Shown here: in pieces, positions 26,692 to 43,623 of the stretch | Position numbering within the stretch: the stretch's first letter is position 1 | Layout: the number at the start of each line of letters is the position of its first letter | Assembly: GCF_001039355.2 (NCBI RefSeq) | Contig: NW_019775526.1 | Location: 119,002 to 183,001 of the forward strand | Direction of reading: 5' to 3' | DNA from: Lingula anatina | Taxonomy: Eukaryota > Brachiopoda > Lingulata > Lingulida > Lingulidae | DNA: 64,000 bases | Program-made: the position numbers and the translations under genes | The notes under the pieces: model-generated | Told to the model about the DNA's origin: nothing | What the model saw: only the letters and a program-made list of their open reading frames with translations | Database searches by the model: none

Positions 26692-28433
26692 TTAAGAAAG
26701 TCTGCCTTCTGACTTTGCCTTTGACAACTCTTTCTGCAGTTCATGTTCTGACCTATAAAATTGCACACAGCCCATTGGGAACAAACCTCTTCTGTGGTTG
26801 CATAGGCCCTATATAAAATAAATAAAAGGGTTATATTCCATCTACACATTTTGGGATATGATCATAAAACAATAGCTGATTTAAAATAAGTTACCTGTGT
26901 GATTGCAATATATGGTATATACATTTATACATATGCATGCAAGCATGCACACACACCTCAAAATTCCATCCTTTATAATTTCACATTTGCAAAGCACAAA
27001 TATGAATCAAACATTTTTTATTCTTATACCATTATAAGGAGGTATATTTCAAAATATACTTGACAGCAGAAATATCATAGTTTTTACCTCCCACAAGCCA
27101 GAGACATTGGTTCTTCTGAGATTTGTTATGATATTTCCTGGGATTAATTCCAACTCATCACTCCCATTGGCATGATGAGTGCTGAGTACTTTGGCACATC
27201 GGAATTCACTACCAGAAAACTCTGAAAATTCATTTTTTCAACAGAAGCTTACTATACATTTATTATTACAGCATTTCATACAGGCAAACTAAAGGAAACT
27301 TGTTTAGGCACGATATGCTCTCCTATAAAAGCAAAAGTAGTTGACTTTAATTGAAAAAAAAAAGTAAATATTTTACAGACTGCTTACATGAGAAAAACAT
27401 TGTATAAATACAGGTTTTAAAGAACTGGTAAAAATATATGGCAGCTAACAAAATAAAAGATATATAATAACTAAAATTGATAATGTCATATAGATAAAAA
27501 TGCTTCTTTTCTGAGTGAAAATGAGACCATTTACTCTAGAAATCAATGGATGGATGATTAACAGATAAATTTATACAAATATTGCTCATACCGGTAATGG
27601 TGCCGAGTATTATTATCAAGAAAATACTGGTACTGTGGATACTTGTTACCAAGCAGTCTCTTCCTACTAAATTTAATTAGCTTTTCATGATTTAACATGT
27701 ATTTGGATTTTGTGAGTAAAACAATGTGTGCCTCTATAAGTCTACTTGTACATTGTTTCAAATTATTAAGTATACTATTTCAATTACATTAAAGACATCA
27801 CTCCTTATCTGTGACATTTCTATAATTCTCTGACAATCAATATGCCTTTATTTTCAGGGCCAATGAGTAGGCAACATCCAGTTACATATTCCACTGACAC
27901 TCACTGGTCAAAACACTTATACAGTATCTTTCCAAAGTTCCTGAACCCTTTCTTGTGACAAACAAATACTTACTGAGTTGACTTGTTCTCATGGCATTCT
28001 TCATGTGATCATGCACTTTTACCAAAGACTCATTTCTCTTGTTTTCCTTCACCAAGCCGAGAGACAGGTCTGATTCTGAGTAGTCTGGTGGTTTGTCAGG
28101 CAAGTTGTCCCTGGTACATATTAGGTAGCACATCAGTACTATGAGGATCACTAGGAAAAACCCACCAATAAAAAGACATATCACTGCCTGTAGGTCAGTT
28201 AAGGAAAGGTCACTGTCATTTTAAAGTGGATGTTTTATTACAAAATAACAGTGTCAGTCTGCATTGTCACTTCATTGGTAAATTGACCAGGTTCACTTGC
28301 ATTGTCAAGTTCAATCATGAAATTATTCTAATTTACTATTAAATTCCTACCAAAATCAAGAAAAAGTGTTTTACAAAAACACCTAAGATCAAATTGAAAA
28401 TTCAATCCAAGAAGGACATTTGTGCGTGCACGT

Positions 28434-28479
<46 letters not shown>

Positions 28480-31303
28480 TTTATAGGGATACAATCAAAA
28501 CATGTATGTCAATGGTTTTAGGTGGTTCATGATATGCTATTTCCAAGTTGCACATATGATATGTTCCTGTGAGTGGTTCATATTGGCTCTCATCACTCCC
28601 CTCACTTGACCAGCCTGTGTCACATATGCACCCTTTTCCTTTGTCATTTTGGTGGCCATGGTGACACTTATAGTGCTTCTGAAACATTGCATTTTTCATT
28701 CTATATGTATATAAATATTTCATTTGTATTCTTAATTTTCAACTTAGATACCATATGACAGTAAAAAAATTATGCAGAGTTAATTCTGAATGCATTTATT
28801 ATATGGTAAATGAATGTGAATTATCAGCACTCATCATGCCAATGGGAGTGATGAGTTGGAATTAAAAGAAAAGATAAAACTATTTGCACTAAAAAACAAA
28901 TGGTAACTGGAATGTATCAAACTGTTCAAATGAGATTATCTAATGCATTTCAAAGAAACGTTGCGTGACAAAAGAAAGCTTACAATTTGCATTACATCCA
29001 ATATTTCTAGATCTGATGATGCTTTGCTACCAGCCATGTAATTCAAATCTTCTTCTTCCAAAGCTAGGTCAAAATCTCTGCACTGATTGAACTCCTTCAA
29101 ATAAACCTAGGTATTTACAATAGAATACGCATTTTATAATAATTTTTTCAAATTTTTAGGAAAAGAGTTTTTTTATTTGAAATAAGCCTCCCTGTCCCCC
29201 CTCCCGGCGTTCTCATCGCCAACAAGTTTATCATCACCTCACATTCTACCGACTTGTGAAAATAAAGAAAGAAAAAAATGAAATTATATAAAAAACTTGA
29301 CCTTACATGGGTTAAAGATTCACAATATATTCATTGCTGTATCAAAACTTGATGTGGTTCTGTAGGGTATTTTACCAACTTTACCTTGGTGGGTGTGTTT
29401 CCTGCCGCTGCACCAGAAATACACGGAGGCACCTCTTCACACCTTCTAGTTTTATCATTGAAGACATTTCGAAAGCCATTGTATTTGACTACACAGTCCA
29501 CAGGAGTACAACGATTCAGTCTATCTTCATCAGGACTTCCACAGTCAGGATACCCTAGACGAGCCAGGCAGAAAAAATATATTTGGCCATACATACATCT
29601 TGTTGTAAATATTGAATAATAATACTAATAAATAATAGCTGAACATTGCATGGAATTATCTTTAAATTAATTCTTTTTACCACTTAGTTACAATCTTTGT
29701 TTGACAAATAACTTAAAACATAATGACAAAATCTGGTAATATTTTGTCTAAATTATTAAAGTAAAATATTCATTCGTAACAGCTTATATTCTCTTCAATT
29801 CATGTTTGTCCCAGTTATTCATGGAAATAATGCAAACCTGTTTTACCTTGTAAATCTGATGCAAACCAACTGTTATATGAAGCAGTTGTATTAAAATTAA
29901 TCTGATGCCTTATTGCTTGACTTTTGTTGTAGATGGCATCAACTTGACAATATCCTATACGATCTATTAAGTACTATATGAAAGAAAAAAACAGAGATAG
30001 TCTAGGTAATCATATGGCAAATTACAATGTGAAAGATAAAAAATAATCTTTTTTTTTTTAATCTTTTATAATACAACTTTTTAATCCACATTGCAGAGTA
30101 TGTTTTCATTAAAAAAACAGCAAGAAAAAATTGTTTAAGTTTGAAAATGACAAACCTTAGTTTGTGGCTAAGAAAAATGAGCAATGGAATACCAATGCCA
30201 AGAAAAATTAAAAGGTACATTGCTCATGACAGAAATGAGAAAAATGAGCAGAAAACTGTTAATGCTACTGTTCAATCAAAACTTACCAGGTTCACAAACA
30301 TAAGGGTTATATTGCAAGAATCATATGGGGACAAAATGACTTTCTTTCCACCTATTAGATGCATGGACTAGAAAGAAAATATTGCAGTTTTGATATGCTA
30401 AAAAAAAAGTAAAATGTTTCTGAAAATTCAAATTAAAAACATTTTAGTATTAAATTTTAAAGTACCAAATTTAAATAAACCTGTTTTTATCATATACATC
30501 ACTCATTAGCTACAGTTCCTGAACTGGTTTCACAAAAGTGAAACAATCACATACCTCACAATCCTCTGGTGATTCTAGAAGGCAACATTTGTGCATTGCT
30601 GCTTTTAAATTCAGTGGTTCCTTTCCCTGATTCTGAGCTGTTACATCTAAGAAAAACAAGTCTGACTATACTTTTACAAATACTCAAAATTTAATGGTAA
30701 CTGATAAATGTTTTCATCTCTCTTTTTTAATTATTCTTTTAATTATTCTTTTTTAGAAAATCTGGAATTCATAATTACATTTTAAGATGCAAAATGACAG
30801 TACAAGCACTTACAAAATATAAGGCCAGTATCCTCTCTGCCAAAAGGTTTAATCCCAGAATCCTAAAGCAAAAATTGTTACATTAGAATTTATGCACCAG
30901 ATGTTTATCAACTGGTTTACTGTCATAATCTTGTACAGTGTAGCGATGGTAGTAAGTATGCTGTTAAGTAAACATATTTAAATCAACTCTGAAAATTGGC
31001 AATCAAATTTTGTCTTATTTTAGGGTGTACCATTACCTTTCATCAGTGAACTATCATTCTTGCAGATTCTCAATAACAATGCTGAATTAAAATGAATATA
31101 TATAAACATCTGTATGTTTTCAATAATCTACAACATTTGAAAAAATATGGTTTAATGTACAATGTTTCTTGTTGCATGTTATTCACCTTAATCCTCAATG
31201 GGATTTGCTCTTCACATTCACAAGGGCTCATCATAAGTAGACAGAGGCAGATGAGAATACCCTCATATATGAAAGAACGGCTACCCATTTTTGATCTATG
31301 CAT
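26692..31303 (-). CDS. cysteine-rich single-pass membrane protein, copy 2
   Basis: The same 11 exons as copy 1, all with intact splice sites: 31,187-31,303; 30,814-30,862; 30,555-30,646; 30,287-30,367; 29,847-29,973; 29,385-29,554; 28,984-29,106; 28,493-28,678; 27,974-28,187; 27,088-27,221; 26,692-26,808. They give 469 residues. Differences from copy 1 are few: V7G, loss of a His-Val pair in the signal peptide, Gln to His and Arg to Lys near the EGF-like part, and Ser to Phe in the transmembrane helix. All cysteines are kept. Both copies are therefore intact and could both be functional alleles. Function is unknown. The leftmost exon is set by the in-frame stop TAA after SEGRLS. Confidence 0.72.
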
Positions 31304-31843
31304 TTGGCATATATGTACAAATCTTAAAAGAAAAAGAAAAATATTATTATACAGATCTAAGGTGCAATGTATATGTTCTTTTACTGACTAGAAGTTAAAA
31401 GATTAATCTGAGTAATAATCTGTTTACTATACCAGTTCAAAGATGATTGGTTAACTAATACAGAGATATTAAATGATTAATCTGAATAATAATCTGTTTA
31501 CTATACAAAGATGATTGGCTAACTAATACTGAGATATAATTAGTCAAAATAATATATGGTGCACATTTCAAAGCAAAACATTTGAAAGTAAGTCAGGAGT
31601 TATTTTCATGTTACAGTACATGCACACCAGATGTTTCTTTTCGAAATTCTGTCGACTTGTCAGTGCTTTAATGACCAGTTAAGTGTATACCTGATGGAGA
31701 TTGCAATTCAATTGCAAGGAAGCACCTACAAATTACAAAACGTGTAACTTGACTGAACTATAAAAATAAAAGAAACCGGCCAAAAGAGACCCCAGTGTGC
31801 TATTACAATTCATCAATACACAGTACAGATACATTAGACTTAA

Positions 31844-32737
31844 GTGTGTGTCCATGATAAGACCAGTCAGAGGGTGGCAAGGTGGGGGTCAACAGATTTC
31901 AACCAAATTCATAATATTGTTGCATATATAGGAGATATTAAGATNTGTTGCTCCGGTGATAATCCTAGTACCCGCCATGTTGAAAACAGGTCACAGAGTT
32001 AGCATCGTTATTTTACATTTAGTTTCTACAACATAAACAAATTAAAAAAATGTATTTTCGCTTCATAAGTTCGTCTGCAGGGCAAACATAATTATTTTAA
32101 GGGCTTTTCACAAACCTATACATGGCTTTGACCTATTAATTTAGTTGAAGAAACAGTTTAGCATTTAAGTAGTATAAAAATTTTCGTTTTTAGGCCCTTT
32201 TTAAAATTGTTATAGTTCTTATTTTACAAGGTTTAACACAGATTTTATTTCACAAAATTTATTTTTCAACCCTGTTCTATCAGCAGATACCAAAATTATA
32301 TGGATACAACCTGCAAAAAAGAAGTTGTGAGCATTTAAAGAAGGGAAGGGGGTCAAGCATACGGAAAACATGCCTTATTAGAATCAACCTTGTGTGGTCA
32401 TGACAGTGCCTTTTCAAAAAATCTGTACTGGGTATTAAAGGTCTTTCCTTAACCTATCATGTGGCTTACCTAAATAATTCCTTATGATGTACATGATTTT
32501 TTAAAAGAATATTTAAAATAATAACTTTTCAAGAGCTAAAAAATGCTATATTTTGGCAAAATTGCCGATAAAAGATCTGCCCCCATATCTCTAAAACTAA
32601 TGATCCAAAATAAGAAAGCCAGTGGCTCACAATATCTTTTATGTTGATGGTTTACCACACCAAAAATTATTAAAATCTGCTGACCCCCACCTTGCCGCCT
32701 TCTGACTGATCTGTCTGGCTTTCTCATGGACGCGCTC
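31844..32737. mobile_element. TTAA-flanked non-autonomous DNA transposon (MITE)
   Basis: An 894-bp insertion is flanked by TTAA on both sides (31,840-31,843 and 32,738-32,741). It is absent from copy 1, which reads straight through GACTAAATATAAATCG. Long imperfect terminal inverted repeats of about 60-70 bp share GTCCATGA, CAGTCAGA and GGCAAGGTGGGGGTCA. It carries no transposase frame. A single N lies inside at 31,945, so the true length is uncertain. TTAA target sites are typical of the piggyBac and Kolobok superfamilies; I cannot choose between them. Confidence 0.85.
31945..31945. other. single N inside the TTAA element
   Basis: An isolated N within the MITE interrupts otherwise normal sequence. 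Unlike the other Ns it is not at a visible direct-repeat junction. It may mark a join made inside an interspersed repeat. Confidence 0.9.
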
Positions 32738-32749
32738 TTAATATAAATC

Positions 32750-33123
32750 GTCATAAGGAATGCGTAAAACATAAGATACTTCATAATTATGTGTGTATCA
32801 CGATGAAATGGAATGTTTTGCTGACAACTAAGTGAACTAACTTTGTTAAACAACAGCGTCGTCTGGTCCGTTTCCGGTTACACTGGAACTCCGCATAAAC
32901 AGTCACGTGATCGTATCAATTTGAAAATCTAAGTTAACATTGTATTTTTGCCTTTTTAAAACCTTTGAAACAGCAGTCTGTATTAAATTTTATTATATTG
33001 TCTGAAATTAAAGACAAGTGATTGTTCGAATGTTATTTTCATAGCAAAAAGTAATGGCAGTTGGTTTTAAGTGCAGACCTTGACATAACGAAAATTCAAA
33101 CTGAGGGTCGGGCAAACAAATCG
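32750..33123. promoter_or_regulatory. shared promoter and noncoding first exon of katanin, copy 2
   Basis: Counterpart of 24,780-25,141. The ETS-type GTTTCCGGT and the CACGTG E-box are kept, while the distal CACGTG is lost (TATGTG). The noncoding exon donor is at 33,123 (AAATCG|GTATGT). The TTAA transposon ends only a few bases upstream of this block. Confidence 0.45.
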
Positions 33124-33299
33124 GTATGTTTAAAAACTACATTAATTCCAACAATATTCGCTTTCAGGGACTGGGTTTGATGTGCTGCTGGAGTCACGAA
33201 ATAATATTTTCACTACTGAATTATATTTTATAAGAAAAACTTATTTCAGTTACATTAACCGTTGCTTCTCTTCAAAGATGTCAGATTATTGAACTGAAT

Positions 33300-33640
33300 C
33301 AGGGGGTGGAAACGCGCTACTTATATGATTATGACGAGCCTAACCGTCAGCACCGGATATTAGTTAGTGACCTTGAGGGGCAATTAGGCTTGGTCTTTGC
33401 GGCACGCGCGAACAGTAGTCGATCTACCACACCTGGGTCTTTTGTTTTTGACAACTGTTCACTCGTCAAGGAGGTGCTTGTTCAAGACTACAGACTGATA
33501 TCTACTAGTACTACCAGTGGCTTCATTAGTAACGTTCCCACAATACATGGTTTTCTGTCTGTGCGTACATACCCTGAATTTGGTTAGCCTCACTGACGAG
33601 AACAATGGACGTTTCTTACCCCTCTCTAGGATTACCCCTG
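33300..33640. mobile_element. 341-bp hAT-like insertion in the katanin 5' UTR intron
   Basis: It begins CAGGGGGTGG and ends TACCCCTG, so the termini are short inverted repeats (CAGGGG). It is flanked by ACTGAAT twice (33,293-33,299 and 33,641-33,647); copy 1 has a single ACTGAAT and no insert. It is richer in G and C than its surroundings, and one plus-strand frame stays open for about 94 codons from near the left end to TAG at about 33,587. That frame has no ATG start and no domain I recognise. CAGG termini and a 7-bp duplication suggest hAT, but the family is uncertain. Confidence 0.75.
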
Positions 33641-33870
33641 ACTGAATGAGGAAGCCGATTGTGAAGGGAATTAATTAGTTTATTTGGCCATTCATAAAGG
33701 CCATCAACATTAAACATCTGATATTCCTTTTACATTGTCTTTGGAATGAAATTTAACATTGAATAATTTTATAGTAAAATTACTAATAAATGCATGATGA
33801 AAATGTATTTTTGATAAAACCCTGGTAGCAAGAATTAACCCACAATTTCTCTCTGTGACAGAACCCAAAA

Positions 33871-39070
<5,200 letters not shown>

Positions 39071-39253
39071 GGATAAGACTCTACTGCCCAATTCATTATT
39101 ATACTTAATGGTATTCTTTTTGTGTCAAAAAGAAGAAACCAATATATCATGGTTTGCATTAAAAAAGGACTTATTAATAAGTGGTATGTAAATTTCTGTG
39201 GAAAAAGTTCACTTATATATTGTAGTACTTCCGTGGGTGTAAAGATAGATTTT

Positions 39254-39259
39254 AATAAA
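39254..39259 (+). terminator. candidate poly(A) signal of katanin
   Basis: AATAAA lies 184 bases after the katanin stop codon. Other AT-rich variants follow downstream, so the real 3' end is not certain. Confidence 0.4.
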
Positions 39260-40299
39260 TCAGTATTATCTTTATTTAACATGTATATGCAATGAGATCA
39301 TGTACAGTGTTTATTATTTATAGAAGGGATTGCATAAATATATTGGATGCACCCTTGTACTGTTCGATTTGGATTATAATCAAGGAAGAGAATTGTTATA
39401 TTGTTAGATTTTAAGCCTCTGTTGTGTATACATCAGCATGTATTTGTGTTGAACGAGTGTGAAAATAATGGTTGTGAAAAGTAACCTCTATTGGACATGT
39501 CTGATGAAAATTGAATTCTCAGTTTGTAATCTGGAGATAAGTTGCATCCAGTGAAGAAACCAACAAATTATTTCCACAAATTTCAGAATTTAATTTAATT
39601 GGTACTGTACCTTGTTATTAAAAGAAACTCCCTTTGTTACCAGTAGTGTCTTTAATAAGATAGCACTGTTTGCTGTGTATTTGAAAGTGTATTACCTTTT
39701 AAAACTTGATTAAATACTGCAGAGCTGTTATTGAAAATGCGACTTCTTGTTTTTGACTTTGTGATGTAAAATCAGTCTATGCTAGTAAAAGCAATCTATG
39801 TCGTTCTGTATGTGGACTTGCAGAAGATCTTCCCACCATTTTGCAAAAATACTGATGATAGCTGTAAGTACCCCCCCCCCCATAAATAATTGTTTTTAAA
39901 AAAATCTTGAAAATCCTTTGATTACTGTGAAAAAAAATTATAAAACCGTAAACTTTCAATGAAAATGTCACAACAAAATTTATATTTAGAGATTTGCTTA
40001 AACACGAACACCTACAATATCTAGCAATTGCTTGCTATTTCCCACCTAGCACAATGGCAGGATAAAACCCACCACTGGTTACACCGGCGTGTGGTATTTA
40101 TGTCCATATTGTTTGGCTTTTAAGCAGCTTATTTCACAAAAAGCAATATATTTTCAAATTTAAAGTAAAAGATGTGCGCATTTTTGATGTATTAAATGTC
40201 ATTTATTCGTTTTGTGTACTAATAAAATAATACACATGCTGGCAATGCCTGTGACAGAGCATGCAGATGACCTTAACCCTAAATAACATCAACAACAAC
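39260..40299. other. katanin-MECR intergenic stretch
   Basis: About 1 kb between the likely katanin 3' end and the MECR start codon. There is a C run at about 39,870. The last 150 bases should hold the MECR promoter, but I see no TATA box or clear core element. No other gene is visible. Confidence 0.4.
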
Positions 40300-41514
40300 A
40301 TGGCAGCTATCACGCACAAAGCTTTGAAAAGCACCGGCAGAATTTTCGCAAATTTGGCTATTGTAAGGGGGAAATATCTGAAACAAACCCCCAGGAGATT
40401 TAGTAGTTTTCCCCAAGAAGCCGTTGCCATCCAATACAGGCAGCATGGAGACCCAGTTAAAGTGCTGTTTTGGTCTGAAGTTCAATTGAGGAAACCCGAA
40501 CAAGGAGAGGTGATGATCAAAATGTTAGCCGCTCCAATAAACCCAATAGATATATACATGATACGCGGTACGTATCCACTTAAAACAGAATTACCACACA
40601 CTGCTGGTATTGAGGGTGTGGCTGAAGTGATTGAAGTCGGTGAAGATGTATCAGCATTAAAGAAAGGGGATTGGGTCATCCCTGCCAAAGGCGGGCTAGG
40701 GACATGGTGTACTCACAGTGTATGTGCGGCAGAGGATCTCACGTCGGTTTCCAGGAAAATCCCACTTCTTAGTGCAGCTACACTTGCCATGAGCCCATGT
40801 GTGGCTTACCGCATGCTTACTGATTTCGCAGACCTCAAAGAAGGTGATTACATCATTCAAAATGGTGCTAACAGCTCCGTAGGCCAAGCAGTGATACAGA
40901 TTGCTGCTGCTCGTGGTATTAGGACGATTAACATTGTAAGGCATATGCCAGCTGATGATCGCAGGATAAAATACCTCCAGGATATTGGTGGAACTCACGT
41001 CCTCACTGAGGAGTTCTTGCGATCTGGTCAGATGAAGGAATTCATGACCAGCCTTGGAAGGCCAACACCTTCACTCGCTCTGAATGGTGTGGGAGGGCCC
41101 TCAGCTACAGAAATGTTACGCTACTTGGCACCTGGTTCAAATGTTGTTACATACGGGGGTATGTCCACTCAGCCAGTTATCATACCCTCTGGCAAGCTTA
41201 TTTTCAAAGATCTCCACTTTCATGGAATCTGGATGATGGATTGGAATCAGAAGCATTATGCAGACTCCAAGCAAAAGCGTCAGATGTACGATGAACTTGT
41301 TGACTTGTCAGTCCAGAAGAAACTGCGTCCACCTTTCTGTGAGCTTGTTCCAATTTCAGACTTTTGTGAGGCAGTTGAAATAGCAGTTGCTCCATTCAAA
41401 TCTGCAAAGCAGATCTTTGTCATGGATCAGGAACTGCTTAAAAAGTTGAATGAAACTAAGATGATGCAGTCTGACAATGTTATAAGAGAGGAAGTGGAAA
41501 AGGACATGCTTTAA
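40300..41514 (+). CDS. mitochondrial trans-2-enoyl-CoA reductase
   Basis: NADPH-dependent reductase of the MDR superfamily that performs the last step of mitochondrial type II fatty-acid synthesis, reducing trans-2-enoyl-thioesters to saturated acyl chains. One uninterrupted exon gives 404 residues. I chose the ATG at 40,300 (ACATGG context) over the in-frame ATG at 40,261 because it starts a typical presequence: basic, no acidic residues, with RRFSS near residue 33 as a likely cleavage region. Family marks in order: GDPVKV, MLAAPINPIDIYMIRGTY (with the conserved catalytic Tyr), PAKGGLGTW, SAATLAMSPCVAYRML, the cofactor loop NGANSSVGQAVIQIAAARG, GVGGPSA, VTYGGMS and SAKQIFVM. About 30 residues beyond the human C terminus (ending EEVEKDML) are extra. 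Human MECR has many introns, so an intronless gene is notable. Confidence 0.95.
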   Translation: MAAITHKALKSTGRIFANLAIVRGKYLKQTPRRFSSFPQEAVAIQYRQHGDPVKVLFWSEVQLRKPEQGEVMIKMLAAPINPIDIYMIRGTYPLKTELPHTAGIEGVAEVIEVGEDVSALKKGDWVIPAKGGLGTWCTHSVCAAEDLTSVSRKIPLLSAATLAMSPCVAYRMLTDFADLKEGDYIIQNGANSSVGQAVIQIAAARGIRTINIVRHMPADDRRIKYLQDIGGTHVLTEEFLRSGQMKEFMTSLGRPTPSLALNGVGGPSATEMLRYLAPGSNVVTYGGMSTQPVIIPSGKLIFKDLHFHGIWMMDWNQKHYADSKQKRQMYDELVDLSVQKKLRPPFCELVPISDFCEAVEIAVAPFKSAKQIFVMDQELLKKLNETKMMQSDNVIREEVEKDML

Positions 41515-43089
41515 GAACTGGGCCAGCTTTTGCTTCATGCAATACCTAAATCTCATCATGTTTACAAAACAATGAAAATTTGATTTTCAGGGCAATTTTA
41601 AAATTACATGTTGTTTGTAAAGACACTAACTGTTGTAAATTGCAGCATTGCAAGATGCATTTTTATAATATGCAGTGTACTGCATAATTGCATCAAACAA
41701 ATTTTACAGTAGTATAAAAATAGATTAAAATGAGTGCAGCCCTTTCTGTATTTTATGTAGTTGGTGTTAATTTAAAAATTGTGTGTGATATCAGTTTGAA
41801 TTAATTTTTGACTTTTTATTTACCAAATGCAATACATTAAAAACGTACAAGTGGCATAATCTGTATATGGGCAATTCCTTTGTTATTTTGTGATGCTTCT
41901 GGTTACATATTTTGGTATGCCAGTTATGCTTTTGAGTATATTTGTATATTGAAGCTGCATGGTCATGAAATGACCCTAATTGTAATCTCATTTAAGCTTG
42001 CTAAATGTACGTGACTTATTTAAAAACTATTTGAGAGCCATTTCTCCAATTTGATCTCTTATGTAGATGATTAGAAATTGGGTGACTACATATTCAGTCT
42101 GAATGCCAGATAGCCATGTGCAAGTGAGTGGAATTTTATACTCAATTACTCAGTCTGTTGACAAAGTCACAGATGGAAAGAAACTTATCAAGATGCAATG
42201 TGTTGCAGCACAGTGATAATGAAAGTTTAGGGTCAAGATTTTTTTTATAGGGAGAGAGAGGAATGCTTATATTGGCATCAGGTTAGGACTGAGGAAGTTA
42301 TTATTTCATGTCAGGTTCTGTGTTAAATCTTTTTGTTACATTTTGTTGTTTTCATTTCTGATTTGTTCATTGTTATGAATCAATCTCAAATCAAGATACC
42401 AGTAGGTTTTGTCGTTTTTAGGCCACTTATTTCATAGTAAAAGATAAAGACAGCCAGTTTTCAAGGGGTAGGGTGTGGACTCCCAAACCAAAAGCATGTT
42501 CAGGGGACTGGTGAGTCCTGGTATTTTTTTTAAATATATATATATGTAATGACAGGAAGTACATATCTTGGTTTCCTTTTCTTAAATGTGACCATACAAT
42601 ATGTCCTAGGTGCTGAGCTATTAAATGCCCTATTTAGTGTGCATATTGGGGGCCTTCTGATGCAAAATTGGGACATGCAATAGATACACTCATACCTTAT
42701 TTTTATGGATACATTTTCTTGCTTGGATATAACTGGGTAAAATCAACATCAAAATAGTTATAGTAAACTTCAGAGACTTTTAAATTTTGGAAACATCTGA
42801 TTTCCTGTAAATACCAAGATGTATGATAAAGTACATAATGTAATGAAAGACTCCAAATATGGAGGAAAAAACTTCAAAAGAAGAGACGTGTAAAACAGCA
42901 TTGCAAATTGCATGATAAAGTTACCATTGGTAATGTAATTTATGTTGATATTGCACAATAAAGTTACAAAAAGTTACAATAAGTTTAAGTGTATTAAACA
43001 TTTTCATTTAGAGGGCATCTTTTTAATGAAGATGTATAGATGACAAAGCTGTGAATATTTCCATTAATTCTGTATACTTTGGGAATTAC
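41515..43089. other. MECR 3' UTR and intergenic DNA
   Basis: No further coding sequence. AATAAA at 42,957-42,962 is a possible poly(A) signal, which would give a 3' UTR of about 1.45 kb. A short TA repeat lies near 42,533-42,545. Confidence 0.4.
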
Positions 43090-43359
43090 TTAAGAAGAAA
43101 TGTCATCTATGACCCAGTTGAGTGTTCCATTCACAGCTCCATTAAAATCAATGTATTTTTCATGAGAAAATTTTCAAAGCCACCAAGTTAGATCTTTCGT
43201 CAACACTAACTTGAGGGATTTGCAGATTTTTATTTTAACTGATTTTATTAAACTAAGTTGGTTAAATCTAGCGTCTAAAGAAAAGTAAAATATAACCAGA
43301 TCCAGGTTAAAAACTAGGAGGTCAGCTAGTATGTCTGTACAATTACATCTTACTAAAGA

Positions 43360-43500
43360 CACGTTGTGCCGCTATGACGCATGATTGTGCTTGCTGTGAC
43401 AGAGGCAGTCGTGAATGACGTTGCAATTTGTCGTCCATTCATTGGTCGAGAATGACCTCATCGTCCTTGAATGGTGAATGACCTAATCTGAGCAGATTTG
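43360..43500 (+). promoter_or_regulatory. candidate DUSP promoter, copy A
   Basis: It is rich in CG dinucleotides relative to its surroundings. It holds ATGACGCAT (CRE/AP-1 like), TGACGTTGCAAT at 43,416-43,427 (a half CRE joined to a C/EBP-like half), an inverted CCAAT box (ATTGG, 43,441) and two AATGACCT repeats. No TATA box. The sequence is nearly unchanged in copy B at about 47,510-47,640. Which base is the start site cannot be seen. Confidence 0.45.
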
Positions 43501-43529
43501 TGTCAAGAGGGTTTTTCCTAGCTAAATTT

Positions 43530-43623
43530 ACCCCCTATCAACTGGTGTCAGATTACAGGGGCCGAGTGGAAGACATTTTCAAAAAAGAGGATCGACGGAG
43601 AGAGAATTACGCTGTTCTATAAG
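43530..43623 (+). other. candidate noncoding first exon of DUSP, copy A
   Basis: It ends GTTCTATAAG|GTAGGATT, a usable donor. If joined to 53,751, the reading frame of the DUSP start codon is open back through this exon to a TAA at 43,523-43,525 with no ATG before the proposed start, which supports calling it 5' UTR. The left boundary is not determined. Confidence 0.45.

Noticed and set aside
32536-32853. 105-codon minus-strand frame across the right end of the TTAA element
   Set aside because: It crosses the transposon boundary, so it cannot be an ancestral gene, and shows no transposase motifs.
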